A stretch of DNA of 60,650 nucleotides from the NCBI GenBank assembly GCA_017656145.1, contig JACDOI010000010.1, forward strand, positions 1-60,650, read 5' to 3'. Position 1 is the stretch's first letter. Each line of letters starts with the position of its first letter. Source of the stretch: Bacillota bacterium. Lineage in GTDB: Bacteria > Bacillota > Limnochordia > Limnochordales > ZCTH02-B6. Of this stretch, positions 7,559 to 16,047 are shown piece by piece. The translations under genes were made by a program, and so were the position numbers. The notes beneath the pieces are model-generated. The model saw only the letters and a program-made list of their open reading frames with translations. It was not told where the DNA came from and searched no databases.

Positions 7559-7650
7559 GAGCGGGCGTCACTCCCGACTGTTCCGGGCTGAGCGCCCGCC
7601 ACAGGCAACGTTGCGACGAGCCCAACCCGGTTCGGGTAGCCGCAGCCCGC

Positions 7651-7800
7651 TTCCACGCTTGCGGGGTTAGCTGGCGGGTTCGGGTCGAGCGAGTAACCCT
7701 ACCCGGCGACGGCCGGGATTCACCCCAGGGCCAAATGAGGCTGGCCCGCGCATCGGGTCCCCCGCTCCCGCCCCCTTCCGGGGCGGGATTCAGCGCTCTT
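7651..7800 (-). promoter_or_regulatory. c-di-AMP riboswitch (ydaO/yuaA class) controlling the C26 amidase gene
   Basis: Minus-strand signatures in order are GCGCTGAATCC, GCGGGGGACCCG, TGGGGTGAATCC, GACCCGAACCCGCCAGC and TAACCCCGCAAGCGTGG, a close match to the ydaO aptamer. It begins about 25 bases after the predicted transcription start. No U-run terminator lies between the aptamer and the start codon. A hairpin placing the weak ribosome binding site in its loop could serve as the output. This is the second c-di-AMP aptamer within 1.6 kb. Confidence 0.93.
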
Positions 7801-7830
7801 TTCTGCTGGCGTTGCAACATTCGCAAGTCC

Positions 7831-7860
7831 ATTATAGATGCCTGACATCGGCGGTGTCAA
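7831..7860 (-). promoter_or_regulatory. Consensus SigA promoter for the C26 riboswitch transcript
   Basis: On the minus strand TTGACA (7855-7860) and TATAAT (7831-7836) are both perfect, with an 18-base spacer. Strong constitutive transcription followed by riboswitch control is expected. Confidence 0.85.
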
Positions 7861-7937
7861 TCGAAGGAGCGGGCGGTAAGACCAGCGGCTGGCCCGGGAA
7901 CGGCGCCACCGGCGGCCCGGGTTTTGGCCTCCGGCGT

Positions 7938-8975
7938 TTACAGTGTTCCCGCGACCGCGTGACACGCGACCCGATGGCCCCCGCCCACCTCGGCAAGCGG
8001 CGGATCTACGGACCGGCACGTCTCGTTTTTTTCGGGCAGGAAACAACGGCTGTAAAACCGGCATCCTTTCGGCGGGTCGATGGGCGCCGGGGGATTGCCT
8101 TCCAGGATGATCCGTTCCCGGCGGCCGCCGCGCTTGCCCAAGCGTGGGACCGCGGACACCAGCGCCCGTGTATACGGGTGCAGCGGCCGGGCGAACAGAT
8201 CGCCTGCAGGCGCCAGCTCCACGATGCGGCCCAGGTACATGACCGCGATGCGGTCGCTGATGTAACTCACCACAGACAGGTCGTGGGTGATGAACAGGTA
8301 CGTCAGGCCCAACTCCGCCTGGAGCCGCTGGAGCAAGTTGATAATCTGAGCTTGAATCGACACATCCAAGGCCGAGACCGGCTCGTCGGCCACGACGAAC
8401 GCGGGGTTCACCACCAGCGCCCGGGCGATGCCGATCCGCTGCCGCTGGCCCCCGCTGAACTGGTGCGGATACCGGTGGATGTGGCTTGGCGACAGGCCTA
8501 CCTTGTCCAACATCTCCAGCACCCGCCGCCGGATTTCCTGGCGCGGCATCCCCTGGATCGCAAGGGGCAGCCCGACGATTTGTTCCACGGTGCGCCGGGC
8601 GTTTAGGGACGCAAACGGATCCTGAAAAATGATCTGCATCTTGCGGCGCAGCGGCCGCAGTTCCCTCGGAGGCAGGGCCGTAACGTCCCGGCCCTCAAAC
8701 CGCACGGTCCCCGCGGTCGGTTCATAGAGCCGCAAGATGCTGCGGGCCAAGGTCGACTTGCCTGAGCCCGATTCGCCGACCAACCCCAGCGTCTCGCCCC
8801 GGGCGATGGTCAAGTCAACGCCGTCCACCGCGCGGACCCAGCGGGTTTGCCGGCCCAAAAGCCGCTCCGCGAAGCTGGCGCGCACCGGAAAGTGCTGCTT
8901 GAGGCCGATGACCTCCACAAGCGGCTCCGCGGGTTCCGCCTGAAGACGTGCCGCTTCCGGGCTCACGCCGGCCAT
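7938..8975 (-). CDS. Peptide ABC transporter ATP-binding protein (DppF/OppF type)
   Basis: This 345-residue ATPase energises a peptide-type importer. It has Walker [10 protein letters not shown], signature SGGQRQRIG and a Walker B region ending in ADEPVSALD. The C-terminal oligopeptide-ATPase extension carries a GCRFYSRC segment. The ATG at 8975 is chosen because it follows the dppD-like stop codon by four bases and opens directly into the conserved domain; a longer frame to 9182 runs inside the preceding gene. It is the last gene of the five-gene operon. Substrate (di- or oligopeptide, nickel chelate or other) cannot be told from the sequence. Confidence 0.9.
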   Translation of the reverse strand: MAGVSPEAARLQAEPAEPLVEVIGLKQHFPVRASFAERLLGRQTRWVRAVDGVDLTIARGETLGLVGESGSGKSTLARSILRLYEPTAGTVRFEGRDVTALPPRELRPLRRKMQIIFQDPFASLNARRTVEQIVGLPLAIQGMPRQEIRRRVLEMLDKVGLSPSHIHRYPHQFSGGQRQRIGIARALVVNPAFVVADEPVSALDVSIQAQIINLLQRLQAELGLTYLFITHDLSVVSYISDRIAVMYLGRIVELAPAGDLFARPLHPYTRALVSAVPRLGKRGGRRERIILEGNPPAPIDPPKGCRFYSRCFLPEKNETCRSVDPPLAEVGGGHRVACHAVAGTL

Positions 8976-8979
8976 CCCC

Positions 8980-10032
8980 TCACGCCTCCTCCGGCTGCCC
9001 GGCCGGTTGGCCAGCCGGGACCGCCTTGTGACATGCCACCCAATGCCCGGGGCCGACGTCGAACCGGGCAGGTTCCACCTGGCGGCAATAATCGTCCGCC
9101 AGCGGGCAACGGGTGCAATAGGGACATCCGGGGGGCAAGGCATGGAGCTCGGGCACGGTGCCTTCGATGGGCCGGACCACATGGGTTCGATCGCCGAGCC
9201 TCGGAATGGAATCGAGCAACCCTTGGGTGTACGGATGCCGCGGGTTGGTCAAAAGTTCATCGAGGGGTGCAGCTTCCACCGCCCGCCCGGCGTACATCAC
9301 CATCACCCGGTGGCAAAACTCGCTGACGACCCCAAAGTCGTGGGTGATGAGCAAAATGCTCGTCCCGTACTCTTCCTGGACCCGCTGCATCAGATCGAGG
9401 ATCTGGGCCTGAATCGTCACGTCCAGGGCGGTGGTTGGTTCGTCAGCCAAGAGAACTGCGGGATTGCAACTTAAGGCGATCGCGATCATGACCCGCTGGC
9501 GCATGCCGCCGCTCAACTCATGAGGGTAGGCCATCATCCTCTCGGCCGGAGCTGGAATGCCCACCTTTTCCAGCAGCGCAACGGCCCGTTCCCACGCCTC
9601 GCGCCGCGACCGCCTCCAACTCAAGGGCAGTCGGGTTGTCCCGTTTCCCCCGGAAACGAGGTCGCGGTAGTGGATCCGGATGGATTCGACCACCTGATCG
9701 CCGACCCGCATGACGGGATTGAGCGTCGAAAGCGGGTCTTGAAAAATCATGGCCATTCGATTGCCCCGCAGGCGCCGCAGTTCCCGTTCGGGCTTGCCCA
9801 CCAGGTTTTCCCCCATCAAGCGAATCTCCCCGCCCACGATCTTCCCCGGGCGAGGAACGAGTCCCATGATCGACAGCGCGGTCATGCTCTTGCCGCACCC
9901 CGACTCGCCGACGACGCCCAACGTTTCGCCCGGAAACAGCGCGAAACTGACGCCGTCCACCGCTTTCACGATGCCCCGCTCTGTGGGAAAGTGCGTCTTC
10001 AGGTCCCGGACCTCGAGCACCGGCTCGATCAT
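8980..10032 (-). CDS. Peptide ABC transporter ATP-binding protein (DppD/OppD type)
   Basis: This 350-residue ATPase pairs with the DppF-like protein. Walker A is GESGCGKS, the signature is SGGMRQRVM and the Walker B region is [11 protein letters not shown]. The C-terminal peptide-transporter extension has [13 protein letters not shown]. The ATG at 10032 lies just after the preceding permease stop (GTGAGCCGATG) and starts at the conserved [11 protein letters not shown]. An upstream in-frame start would overlap the permease gene. It is probably translationally coupled in the operon. Confidence 0.9.
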   Translation of the reverse strand: MIEPVLEVRDLKTHFPTERGIVKAVDGVSFALFPGETLGVVGESGCGKSMTALSIMGLVPRPGKIVGGEIRLMGENLVGKPERELRRLRGNRMAMIFQDPLSTLNPVMRVGDQVVESIRIHYRDLVSGGNGTTRLPLSWRRSRREAWERAVALLEKVGIPAPAERMMAYPHELSGGMRQRVMIAIALSCNPAVLLADEPTTALDVTIQAQILDLMQRVQEEYGTSILLITHDFGVVSEFCHRVMVMYAGRAVEAAPLDELLTNPRHPYTQGLLDSIPRLGDRTHVVRPIEGTVPELHALPPGCPYCTRCPLADDYCRQVEPARFDVGPGHWVACHKAVPAGQPAGQPEEA

Positions 10033-10036
10033 CGGC

Positions 10037-10969
10037 TCACTCCCGAAGGCGCGGGTCCAGCGCGTCCCGCAGGCCCTCACCGAGCAAGTTGATCCCAAGC
10101 ACTGTCACGAGAATGGCAAGGCCGGGAAACGTCGCCATCCACCACGCCTGAAAGATGTACTCTCTCCCCGAGGCCACCATCGAGCCCCAGGCGGGAGTCG
10201 GCGGCTGCACCCCCAGTCCGAGGAAGCTCAATGATGCTTCCATCAAAATGACCCACGCCACCCGCAGCGTCGCGACGACGACGACGGCGGACAAGACATT
10301 GGGCAAGATCTCCCGCCACATGATGTGGGCATCGCTCGCGCCGACGGCTCGTGCAGCCTCGACGTATTCCTGGTTTTTGGCGGCCAGCACTTCGCCCCGC
10401 ACAACCCGGCAAGGGGTGACCCATTCCTTGTACACCAGGGCCAACACCATATTGACGAACCCGGGGCCCATCACGCCCATGAGACCGATGGCCAACACAA
10501 GGTAGGGAAATGAGAGCAAAATGTCTACGAGGCGCTGGATGGCCGCGTCCAGCCGACCGCCGTAGTACCCGGAAACGAGCCCCATGGCCACCCCGACGAC
10601 GGTGGCGAATCCGATGACAACGCCCCCGACCGCCAGCGACGCCCGGGCTCCCCAAATGATCCGGCTGAGGATGTCGCGGCCCAACTGGTCCGTGCCCAGC
10701 GGGTGCTCCCATGTTCCGCCTTCCATCCACGCCGGCGGGCGAAAGCGGTTGAAAAAGTTTGCCTCCGTCGGATCGTGGGGCGCCAGCCACGGCGCCAAAA
10801 CGCCCGCCCATACGACCGCCAGCACCACCACGGCGCCTGCCACCGCCGCCCGGTTTTTCCGGAAGCGGCGCCAGAAGTCGGAAATCGCCTCCCAAACCCG
10901 TTCTCCCGTCCACCGCCTGCGGAGCACCTCGGGGTTGACCGCGGGCGTGCTCGAAGTCACCGTCAACAC
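10037..10969 (-). CDS. Peptide ABC transporter permease (DppC type)
   Basis: This 310-residue inner-membrane permease has a cytoplasmic N-terminus, a first helix at about 40-60 and the periplasmic HPLGTDQLGRD block that marks the DppC/OppC family. Five or so further helices carry the EAA loop EAARAVGASDAHIMWREILP. It starts with GTG and follows the DppB-like gene by nine bases. Together with that protein it forms the transmembrane channel. Confidence 0.92.
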   Translation of the reverse strand: MLTVTSSTPAVNPEVLRRRWTGERVWEAISDFWRRFRKNRAAVAGAVVVLAVVWAGVLAPWLAPHDPTEANFFNRFRPPAWMEGGTWEHPLGTDQLGRDILSRIIWGARASLAVGGVVIGFATVVGVAMGLVSGYYGGRLDAAIQRLVDILLSFPYLVLAIGLMGVMGPGFVNMVLALVYKEWVTPCRVVRGEVLAAKNQEYVEAARAVGASDAHIMWREILPNVLSAVVVVATLRVAWVILMEASLSFLGLGVQPPTPAWGSMVASGREYIFQAWWMATFPGLAILVTVLGINLLGEGLRDALDPRLRE

Positions 10970-10978
10970 CGCCCCCGC

Positions 10979-11989
10979 TCAAAACCGCACCCTGGGATTG
11001 AGAACCGTATACAACACGTCCGCCAAAAAGTTCATCGTCACGTACGTCATCGCATACACCAGCACCGCCGCCTGCACCACCGGGTAGTCCCGGTTGTAGA
11101 TGGACTCGACCACCAATCGGCCAAGGCCTGGCCATGCGAAGACCGACTCCACGATCATGTTCCCGCCCAAAAGCACCCCGATGTTTAACGCGACGACGGT
11201 CACCGTAGGGCTCAACGCGTTCCTTAAGCCGTGGCGGAGCACGACTTCAGTGCCAGATAGCCCCTTGGCTCGGGCGAACGTGATGTAGTCCTGATGAATC
11301 ACTTCCAGCATGCCCGACCGGGTAACCCGCATGGTGAGCGCCGCCATGGACGTGCCCAGGGTCAGCGCGGGCAGCGCCAAGTGCCTCAAAGAGGCCCGGA
11401 ACGCCGCCCAATTGCCCGTCAACACCGAGTCGACCAAGTAGAGCCCGGTAACCGTTTCGGGCTCCATCCCCCAGGGTATCCGGCCCGAGATGGGCAAAAT
11501 CCCCCACCGGACGCCAAAGAGCATGATCAAGACGAGGCCGAGCCAAAAGTCCGGCATGGACACCCCAAGCAGCGCTCCGACGGTGCCGACCTGATCGACA
11601 GCTGAGTGCCGGTGAACCGCCGCCAACACCCCCGCGGGCACCGCAATGATGAGGGAGATCAAGATCGCGGCGGCAGTCAGCTCGATGGTAGCCGGCATCC
11701 GGGAAAGCAACAGGTCCCGCACCGGCTGCCGCTGCACCAAGGACATGCCCAAGTCTCCCCGCACGATGCCCGCCAAGAAGTTCCAGTACTGGATGGGCAG
11801 CGGGAGGTCAAGGCCCAGCTCCTGGCGGTAACGCTCCAAGTCTTCCTCGGACACGCCGCTTTCGCCGGCGAACATCACCTCCACCGGATCCCCGGGAGTG
11901 AGGTGCATCAAGGCGAACACGATCAGCGTCACGCCCAAAACGACCGGAATCAACTGCAGGGCGCGGTTGAGGATCTGGGCGGCGTTCAC
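10979..11989 (-). CDS. Peptide ABC transporter permease (DppB type)
   Basis: This 336-residue permease opens with a membrane helix followed by the family motif HLTPGDPVE (about 29-37). Several further helices follow, with the EAA-type loop ARAKGLSGTEVVLRHGLRNAL. It ends with VLNPRVRF, as DppB/OppB proteins do. It lies between the binding-protein gene (106-base spacer) and the second permease. The spacer holds a short GC-rich stem at 12028-12045 that may lower downstream expression relative to the binding protein. Confidence 0.92.
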   Translation of the reverse strand: MNAAQILNRALQLIPVVLGVTLIVFALMHLTPGDPVEVMFAGESGVSEEDLERYRQELGLDLPLPIQYWNFLAGIVRGDLGMSLVQRQPVRDLLLSRMPATIELTAAAILISLIIAVPAGVLAAVHRHSAVDQVGTVGALLGVSMPDFWLGLVLIMLFGVRWGILPISGRIPWGMEPETVTGLYLVDSVLTGNWAAFRASLRHLALPALTLGTSMAALTMRVTRSGMLEVIHQDYITFARAKGLSGTEVVLRHGLRNALSPTVTVVALNIGVLLGGNMIVESVFAWPGLGRLVVESIYNRDYPVVQAAVLVYAMTYVTMNFLADVLYTVLNPRVRF

Positions 11990-12095
11990 AAGCCGTTCAC
12001 CTCATCGGCGCGGGCCCCGAGGCCGGAGGCGGGTCGCCGCCCGCCCCCGGCGACCGCGGGGTCCACATGGAACACGTTCCCGCGCGGGTTTGCCG

Positions 12096-13607
12096 TCATT
12101 GCTTGACCGCGGTATGGAGGTTGATGCGGCTGTCCGGGATCGGGTCCCAGCCGCTCAGCGACTTGCGCTGGGCGTACAGTTCCTGAGTGATGTACTCAAA
12201 CAGCATGGGGGCATCCTCATAGACCAGCTTCTGGGCGTAGCGGTACGCCTCGGCCCGGGCTTCGAGGCTCGTCGTGCTTTCGGCGAACTCAATGAGCGCG
12301 TCAACCGCCGGGTTGGAGTATCCGCCGAAGTTGCCCCGGTCGCCCGTGCGCAGCTTGGGGATGAAGATGCCAGTTGGGTCCATGGTGCTGTCGCCCCAGT
12401 CGGTCATGATCGCATCCAGCTCGCCCCGCCGCATCGCTTCCACCATGGTGTTGTAGTCGCCCCAGACCCGGATGTTGGCGGTCACACCGACCTGTGCCAG
12501 CATGAACGCGTACGCTTCCGCGACGTCCCGGCGCTTGTTTTCCACACTCAGCTCAAACTCGAAACCGTTTGGGTAGCCGGCCTCGGCCAGAAGCTGCCGG
12601 GCCCGCTCGGGATCGTAAGGGTAGGGCTCCAATTCGTCGTTGTACCCAAACGACAGCGGAGACAAAATAGTCGGCAAAGGCTGCCCGAGCCCCCCGAGCA
12701 ACTGATCGATCACGAGGTCCACGTCGATGGCATAGTTCAGCGCCTGGCGCACCCGGACGTCGTCGAACGGCGGCCGCCGCACATTGAACTCCGTGAAGTA
12801 GCTGCGGGTCCCCATGACTGGCCGCAGCTCGAGATCCGGATGCCGCTCGATGTCGGCAATGGCGTGGACGGGAACGTTGGCCATGATGTCGATCTCGCCG
12901 GCCATCAGCGCGGCCAGCCGGGTAGCGTTCTCAGGAATGATGCGGAAAATCACCCGTTTCGCCGGGGCCGGGCCGCTGCGGCCCAGGTCGGGCGCGCCGC
13001 CGTAATAGTCGTCAAACCTTTCCAGCACCACATGGCTGCCCCGCACCCACTCGACGAACCGGAACGGACCGGTGCCGATGGGATGCTCCACCAATCCGTC
13101 TCCGACCGAAGCCGGAACGATCATATGGTGAACCAGATACGGCAAGAACACGGACCACGGCGCGGACAAGTACACCCGCACCGTGTAGTCGTCCACGGCC
13201 TCCGCGTGGGTCACCGGACCCAACAAGTCTTTCCGGGGCGACGTCTGACCGCCCATCGCGCCCTCTTTCACATACCGGTTTATGGAGAACGCGACGTCCC
13301 GAGCGGTCATTTCCGTCCCGTCGTGGAACTTGACCCCGCGGCGCAACCGGAACTCCCAAGTCGTCTCATCGATTTGCACGATGCTCTCCGCCAGCTCCGG
13401 AACAGGCTGCATGTCCGGCCCGCGCGTGACCAGACCGTCGTAGATGTTTCGCAGGACGGTTTCCGTTTCCCGGTGGCGGAAATTGTGCGGATCGAGATTT
13501 TGCAAATCGGCGGTGATTCCGACAACGATCGTATCGGCGTCCTGAGCATGTCCGGCCGCCGCAGCCACCGCGATCAGCAGGCTTGCGGCTATGATCCCCA
13601 GTCTCAT
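12096..13607 (-). CDS. Peptide ABC transporter substrate-binding protein (SBP family 5)
   Basis: This 503-residue extracellular solute-binding protein begins with a hydrophobic signal sequence ending at about AGHAQ. Family 5 features follow: LDPHN, NIYDGLVTR, WEFRLRRGVKFHDG and an AEAGYPNGFE block. The ATG at 13607 has AAGGAGGG six bases upstream. There is no lipobox cysteine, so it is predicted to be released by signal peptidase I rather than lipid-anchored, which is unusual for a monoderm Bacillota. It heads the operon. The ligand is not predictable, as this family binds peptides, nickel, sugars and other compounds. Confidence 0.9.
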   Translation of the reverse strand: MRLGIIAASLLIAVAAAAGHAQDADTIVVGITADLQNLDPHNFRHRETETVLRNIYDGLVTRGPDMQPVPELAESIVQIDETTWEFRLRRGVKFHDGTEMTARDVAFSINRYVKEGAMGGQTSPRKDLLGPVTHAEAVDDYTVRVYLSAPWSVFLPYLVHHMIVPASVGDGLVEHPIGTGPFRFVEWVRGSHVVLERFDDYYGGAPDLGRSGPAPAKRVIFRIIPENATRLAALMAGEIDIMANVPVHAIADIERHPDLELRPVMGTRSYFTEFNVRRPPFDDVRVRQALNYAIDVDLVIDQLLGGLGQPLPTILSPLSFGYNDELEPYPYDPERARQLLAEAGYPNGFEFELSVENKRRDVAEAYAFMLAQVGVTANIRVWGDYNTMVEAMRRGELDAIMTDWGDSTMDPTGIFIPKLRTGDRGNFGGYSNPAVDALIEFAESTTSLEARAEAYRYAQKLVYEDAPMLFEYITQELYAQRKSLSGWDPIPDSRINLHTAVKQ

Positions 13608-13638
13608 CAAGTTCCCTCCTTGCCTGATGATATGGGGT

Positions 13639-13716
13639 CGCAAAACCGGTTCTCATCCCTCCTTTCAGACCCCTACGTTAACTGATAATAATTGTTCTCT
13701 TTTCCGCAAACCGGTT
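13639..13716. repeat. Direct repeats with AACCGGTT core upstream of the peptide transporter
   Basis: CGCAAAACCGGTT (13639-13651) and CGCAAACCGGTT (13705-13716) recur 66 bases apart, each followed by TCCTC-like sequence and containing the palindrome AACCGGTT. They lie between the divergent binding-protein gene and sppA and could be paired operator sites. This is inferred from repetition only. Confidence 0.35.
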
Positions 13717-13764
13717 CCTCCTCGCCCGCCCCGGCGGGGAAGGAAGGCCGCGAGAAGGAGAAGA

Positions 13765-13782
13765 ATTGTCGGGAACGACAAT
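13765..13782 (+). other. GNRA-tetraloop hairpin just before sppA
   Basis: ATTGTCG and CGACAAT form a perfect 7-bp stem closed by a GGAA tetraloop, ending two bases before the GAAGGGG ribosome binding site of sppA. It may affect translation or mRNA stability. Confidence 0.4.
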
Positions 13783-13797
13783 GAAGGGGTGATCCGT

Positions 13798-14727
13798 GTG
13801 CGCCGCTTCCTGACAATCCTCGCGATCCTAGCGGCCATCTTCCTTTTGCCGCTCTGGCTTTTCTCCAGCGGCGACCGGGGTCCCGCCGGTCCGCGGGTGG
13901 CGCTCATCGACATTGCCGGCGTCATCGCCGCCGACCCGCCCGGCAGCCTGGCAGCTGCTGGGGCAACCGCCGCAAGAGAAGTGGTCGAGCACCTGCGGGC
14001 AGCACAAGAGGACCCGCGGGTCGTCGCCGTCATCGTGCGCATCAACAGCGGCGGCGGCAGTCCCGCGGCGGCCCAGGAAATCTACCAGGCCATCCGCCGC
14101 ACCAGCGCCCAGGGCAAGCCTGTGGTGGCATCCTTGGGCGACACGGCCGCCTCGGCAGCCTACTACGTGGCCGCCGCGGCCGACCGGATCGTGGCCAATC
14201 CGGGCACTGTGACGGGCTCCATCGGGGTCATCATGGAGGTATACGTCATCAACGACCTTCTGGAGCGGCTCGGGATCTCGCCGGAGGTCGTCACCAGCGG
14301 GCCGTACAAGGACATCGGAAGCCCTCTGCGGCCGGTGACCCCGGACGAGCGGGCCCTTTTGCAGCAACTTGTGGCCGATGTCTTGGACCAGTTCGTCGAG
14401 GATGTCGCCAGCGGCCGCCGCATGGACGCGGATGCGGTCCGAGCGCTGGCCGACGGGAGAATCTTCTCCGGCCGCCAGGCCCTGGAACTGGGGCTCGTCG
14501 ACGAGCTGGGGGGCCTTGAGGACGCGGTAACCATCGCGGGTGAGCTGGCGGGACTCGATGAGCGGCCTGCGGTCGTCCCCTTCCGCCGCGAGCGGTCCTT
14601 GTACGAGCGGCTGCTGTCTTTGGCGGAGACCTTCGGCTCCCTGAGCACGTTGCGCAGCTGGACCCAAACCGGAGCGGCCCCGGGTGGCACTCTGCCGGTG
14701 CCGGCGTGGGGCTTCCGGCTCCGCTGA
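13798..14727 (+). CDS. sppA: Signal peptide peptidase SppA (short, 36-kDa type)
   Basis: This membrane-anchored serine protease degrades cleaved signal peptides. One N-terminal membrane helix (about 5-24) is followed by a ClpP-like domain. Ser119 in GDTAASAAY and Lys171 in SGPYKDIGSP form the Ser/Lys dyad; their 52-residue spacing equals that of B. subtilis SppA. The protein is 309 residues from the GTG at 13798, preceded by AAGGGGTGA; an in-frame GTG at 13789 is an alternative. It stands alone, divergent from the peptide transporter and convergent with the nitrilase gene. Confidence 0.92.
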   Translation: MRRFLTILAILAAIFLLPLWLFSSGDRGPAGPRVALIDIAGVIAADPPGSLAAAGATAAREVVEHLRAAQEDPRVVAVIVRINSGGGSPAAAQEIYQAIRRTSAQGKPVVASLGDTAASAAYYVAAAADRIVANPGTVTGSIGVIMEVYVINDLLERLGISPEVVTSGPYKDIGSPLRPVTPDERALLQQLVADVLDQFVEDVASGRRMDADAVRALADGRIFSGRQALELGLVDELGGLEDAVTIAGELAGLDERPAVVPFRRERSLYERLLSLAETFGSLSTLRSWTQTGAAPGGTLPVPAWGFRLR

Positions 14728-14755
14728 GGCCGGTCCGTCTACCGGCGGCACGCGT

Positions 14756-14793
14756 CCGGCGGGTGCCGAGGGCAATTCCCTGGCTCCCGCCGG
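14756..14793. terminator. Stem-loop between convergent sppA and nitrilase genes
   Basis: CCGGCGGG (14756-14763) pairs perfectly with CCCGCCGG (14786-14793), with a small internal GGG/CCC pairing. There is no T run. It sits in the 95-base gap between convergent genes and may act as a factor-dependent or bidirectional terminator. Confidence 0.45.
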
Positions 14794-14822
14794 CCCACAT
14801 CGCGAGCTCTGGTCGCTTCAGT

Positions 14823-15821
14823 CTACGTCCTCGGATGGGGTAAGGTGGCGACGAGGACCTCTTCGCCCGCGTCCCCGCGGGCCACCTGCACAAATCCCGG
14901 CCGCGGCGGCAAGGCCGCGTATCCCCCGCGGGGCGTGTCTTCCCCGGCGTCGCTGGGCCGGCACACGATGGCCGACTGTCCCGCGAACTCCACGTCCAAA
15001 AGACGCCCGACCAACATCGGATTGATCCCGTACCGGGCGATTCCCCGCTGGCAGACGGCCGTCCAGATGCCGTTGAGCCAGTCTTCTTGCTGTTCCCGCG
15101 TCCAAGGCCCCGGATTGGCCGACGGCTGGACAAGGATGTCGACATTGAGACTGTCCATCCGCTCGATGACCGGCTGCTGGAACGCATCGAAGCAGATGGC
15201 CACGCCGAGCCGGCCCAGTTCCGTGTCCCAGGCAGCGAGCTCCTCGACCGGTGCTGGGACCAGGTCCAAGTTTTCGCTGCTTTCCATATCGATCAGAAAC
15301 GCCTTGCGCTGCGCCCCTACGACTCGGCCGGCGGGGTCGAACAAGTACGAGACGTTGAAAACTTCCGATCCTTGCGGCTTGCCATCGGGATCCATGCGGG
15401 GCAACAGGGCGCTGCCCGCCACCACGTAAGCCCGGTGAACCCGGGCCGCTTCCGAGAAAACCCTCATGTAAGTCCCGGCCACGTCAGCGGCCCGGTACAG
15501 CGCCAAGGCTCGGGTCCATCCGACCCGGTGACGGAGCCGCTGGCCCATGACGCCTGCGAAATGCCGGCGCACGAGGCTGGCCACCGCTCCCCGGAGCGTC
15601 CGGGCGTCTCCAACCGCGCTTTCTTCCCCCGCGAAGATCAGACCAGAGGCGAAGTCTTCGGGAAAGGCCACCAACCGCGGCACGCCTTCGGGCATGCTGC
15701 GGGTCGCCTCGTTCATGAGCCGGGAAACCAGCGACGCGAATGAGCTTTCGGAAAGATAATCCTGCAGGCTGATCCGGGGCTGGACACACGCCACCGCAAT
15801 GCGGTCCGCCTCCTTCGCCAT
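14823..15821 (-). CDS. Carbon-nitrogen hydrolase (nitrilase superfamily), substrate unknown
   Basis: This 332-residue enzyme carries the Glu-Lys-Cys triad: Glu55 in AFPEDF, Lys173 in QRKAFLID and Cys210 in GVAICFDAF. It would hydrolyse an amide or nitrile through a thioester intermediate. The ATG at 15821 has AGGAGGG eight bases upstream. A likely extended -10 promoter lies at 15885-15890, so it is transcribed separately from the UPF0173 gene. Insertions between the Glu and Lys blocks make it longer than typical omega-amidases, and I cannot assign a subfamily. Confidence 0.85.
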   Translation of the reverse strand: MAKEADRIAVACVQPRISLQDYLSESSFASLVSRLMNEATRSMPEGVPRLVAFPEDFASGLIFAGEESAVGDARTLRGAVASLVRRHFAGVMGQRLRHRVGWTRALALYRAADVAGTYMRVFSEAARVHRAYVVAGSALLPRMDPDGKPQGSEVFNVSYLFDPAGRVVGAQRKAFLIDMESSENLDLVPAPVEELAAWDTELGRLGVAICFDAFQQPVIERMDSLNVDILVQPSANPGPWTREQQEDWLNGIWTAVCQRGIARYGINPMLVGRLLDVEFAGQSAIVCRPSDAGEDTPRGGYAALPPRPGFVQVARGDAGEEVLVATLPHPRT

Positions 15822-15884
15822 CGGATCGCCCTCCTGGCCGCGCGGGCATCCAAGCCCGGCGCCGGCACCGATGTTCTTATCAAC

Positions 15885-15890
15885 ATTTTA
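15885..15890 (-). promoter_or_regulatory. Extended -10 promoter element for the nitrilase gene
   Basis: On the minus strand TGGTAAAAT gives a TG-N extended -10 with TAAAAT, about 65 bases before the start codon. No convincing -35 box is visible. Confidence 0.45.
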
Positions 15891-15944
15891 CCACAGCTGC
15901 GGGGCATCCGCGGTCGAGGCTCCGCCCGCGGGAACGGGACGGGG

Positions 15945-15998
15945 CCCGGTGCCGGCGCAGGCTCAGCAAGCGGGTCGGGGAGCATTGCCGGCACCGGG
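15945..15998. terminator. 12-bp perfect inverted repeat downstream of the UPF0173 gene
   Basis: CCCGGTGCCGGC (15945-15956) and GCCGGCACCGGG (15987-15998) are exact complements separated by 30 bases, just downstream of the minus-strand UPF0173 gene. There is no T run. It probably marks the end of the epimerase-IDH-UPF0173 transcript. Confidence 0.45.
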
Positions 15999-16047
15999 TG
16001 GTCATCAGAGCGGCGCCCCATCTGGAGGAACCGTTCCCTGTTCGGCG

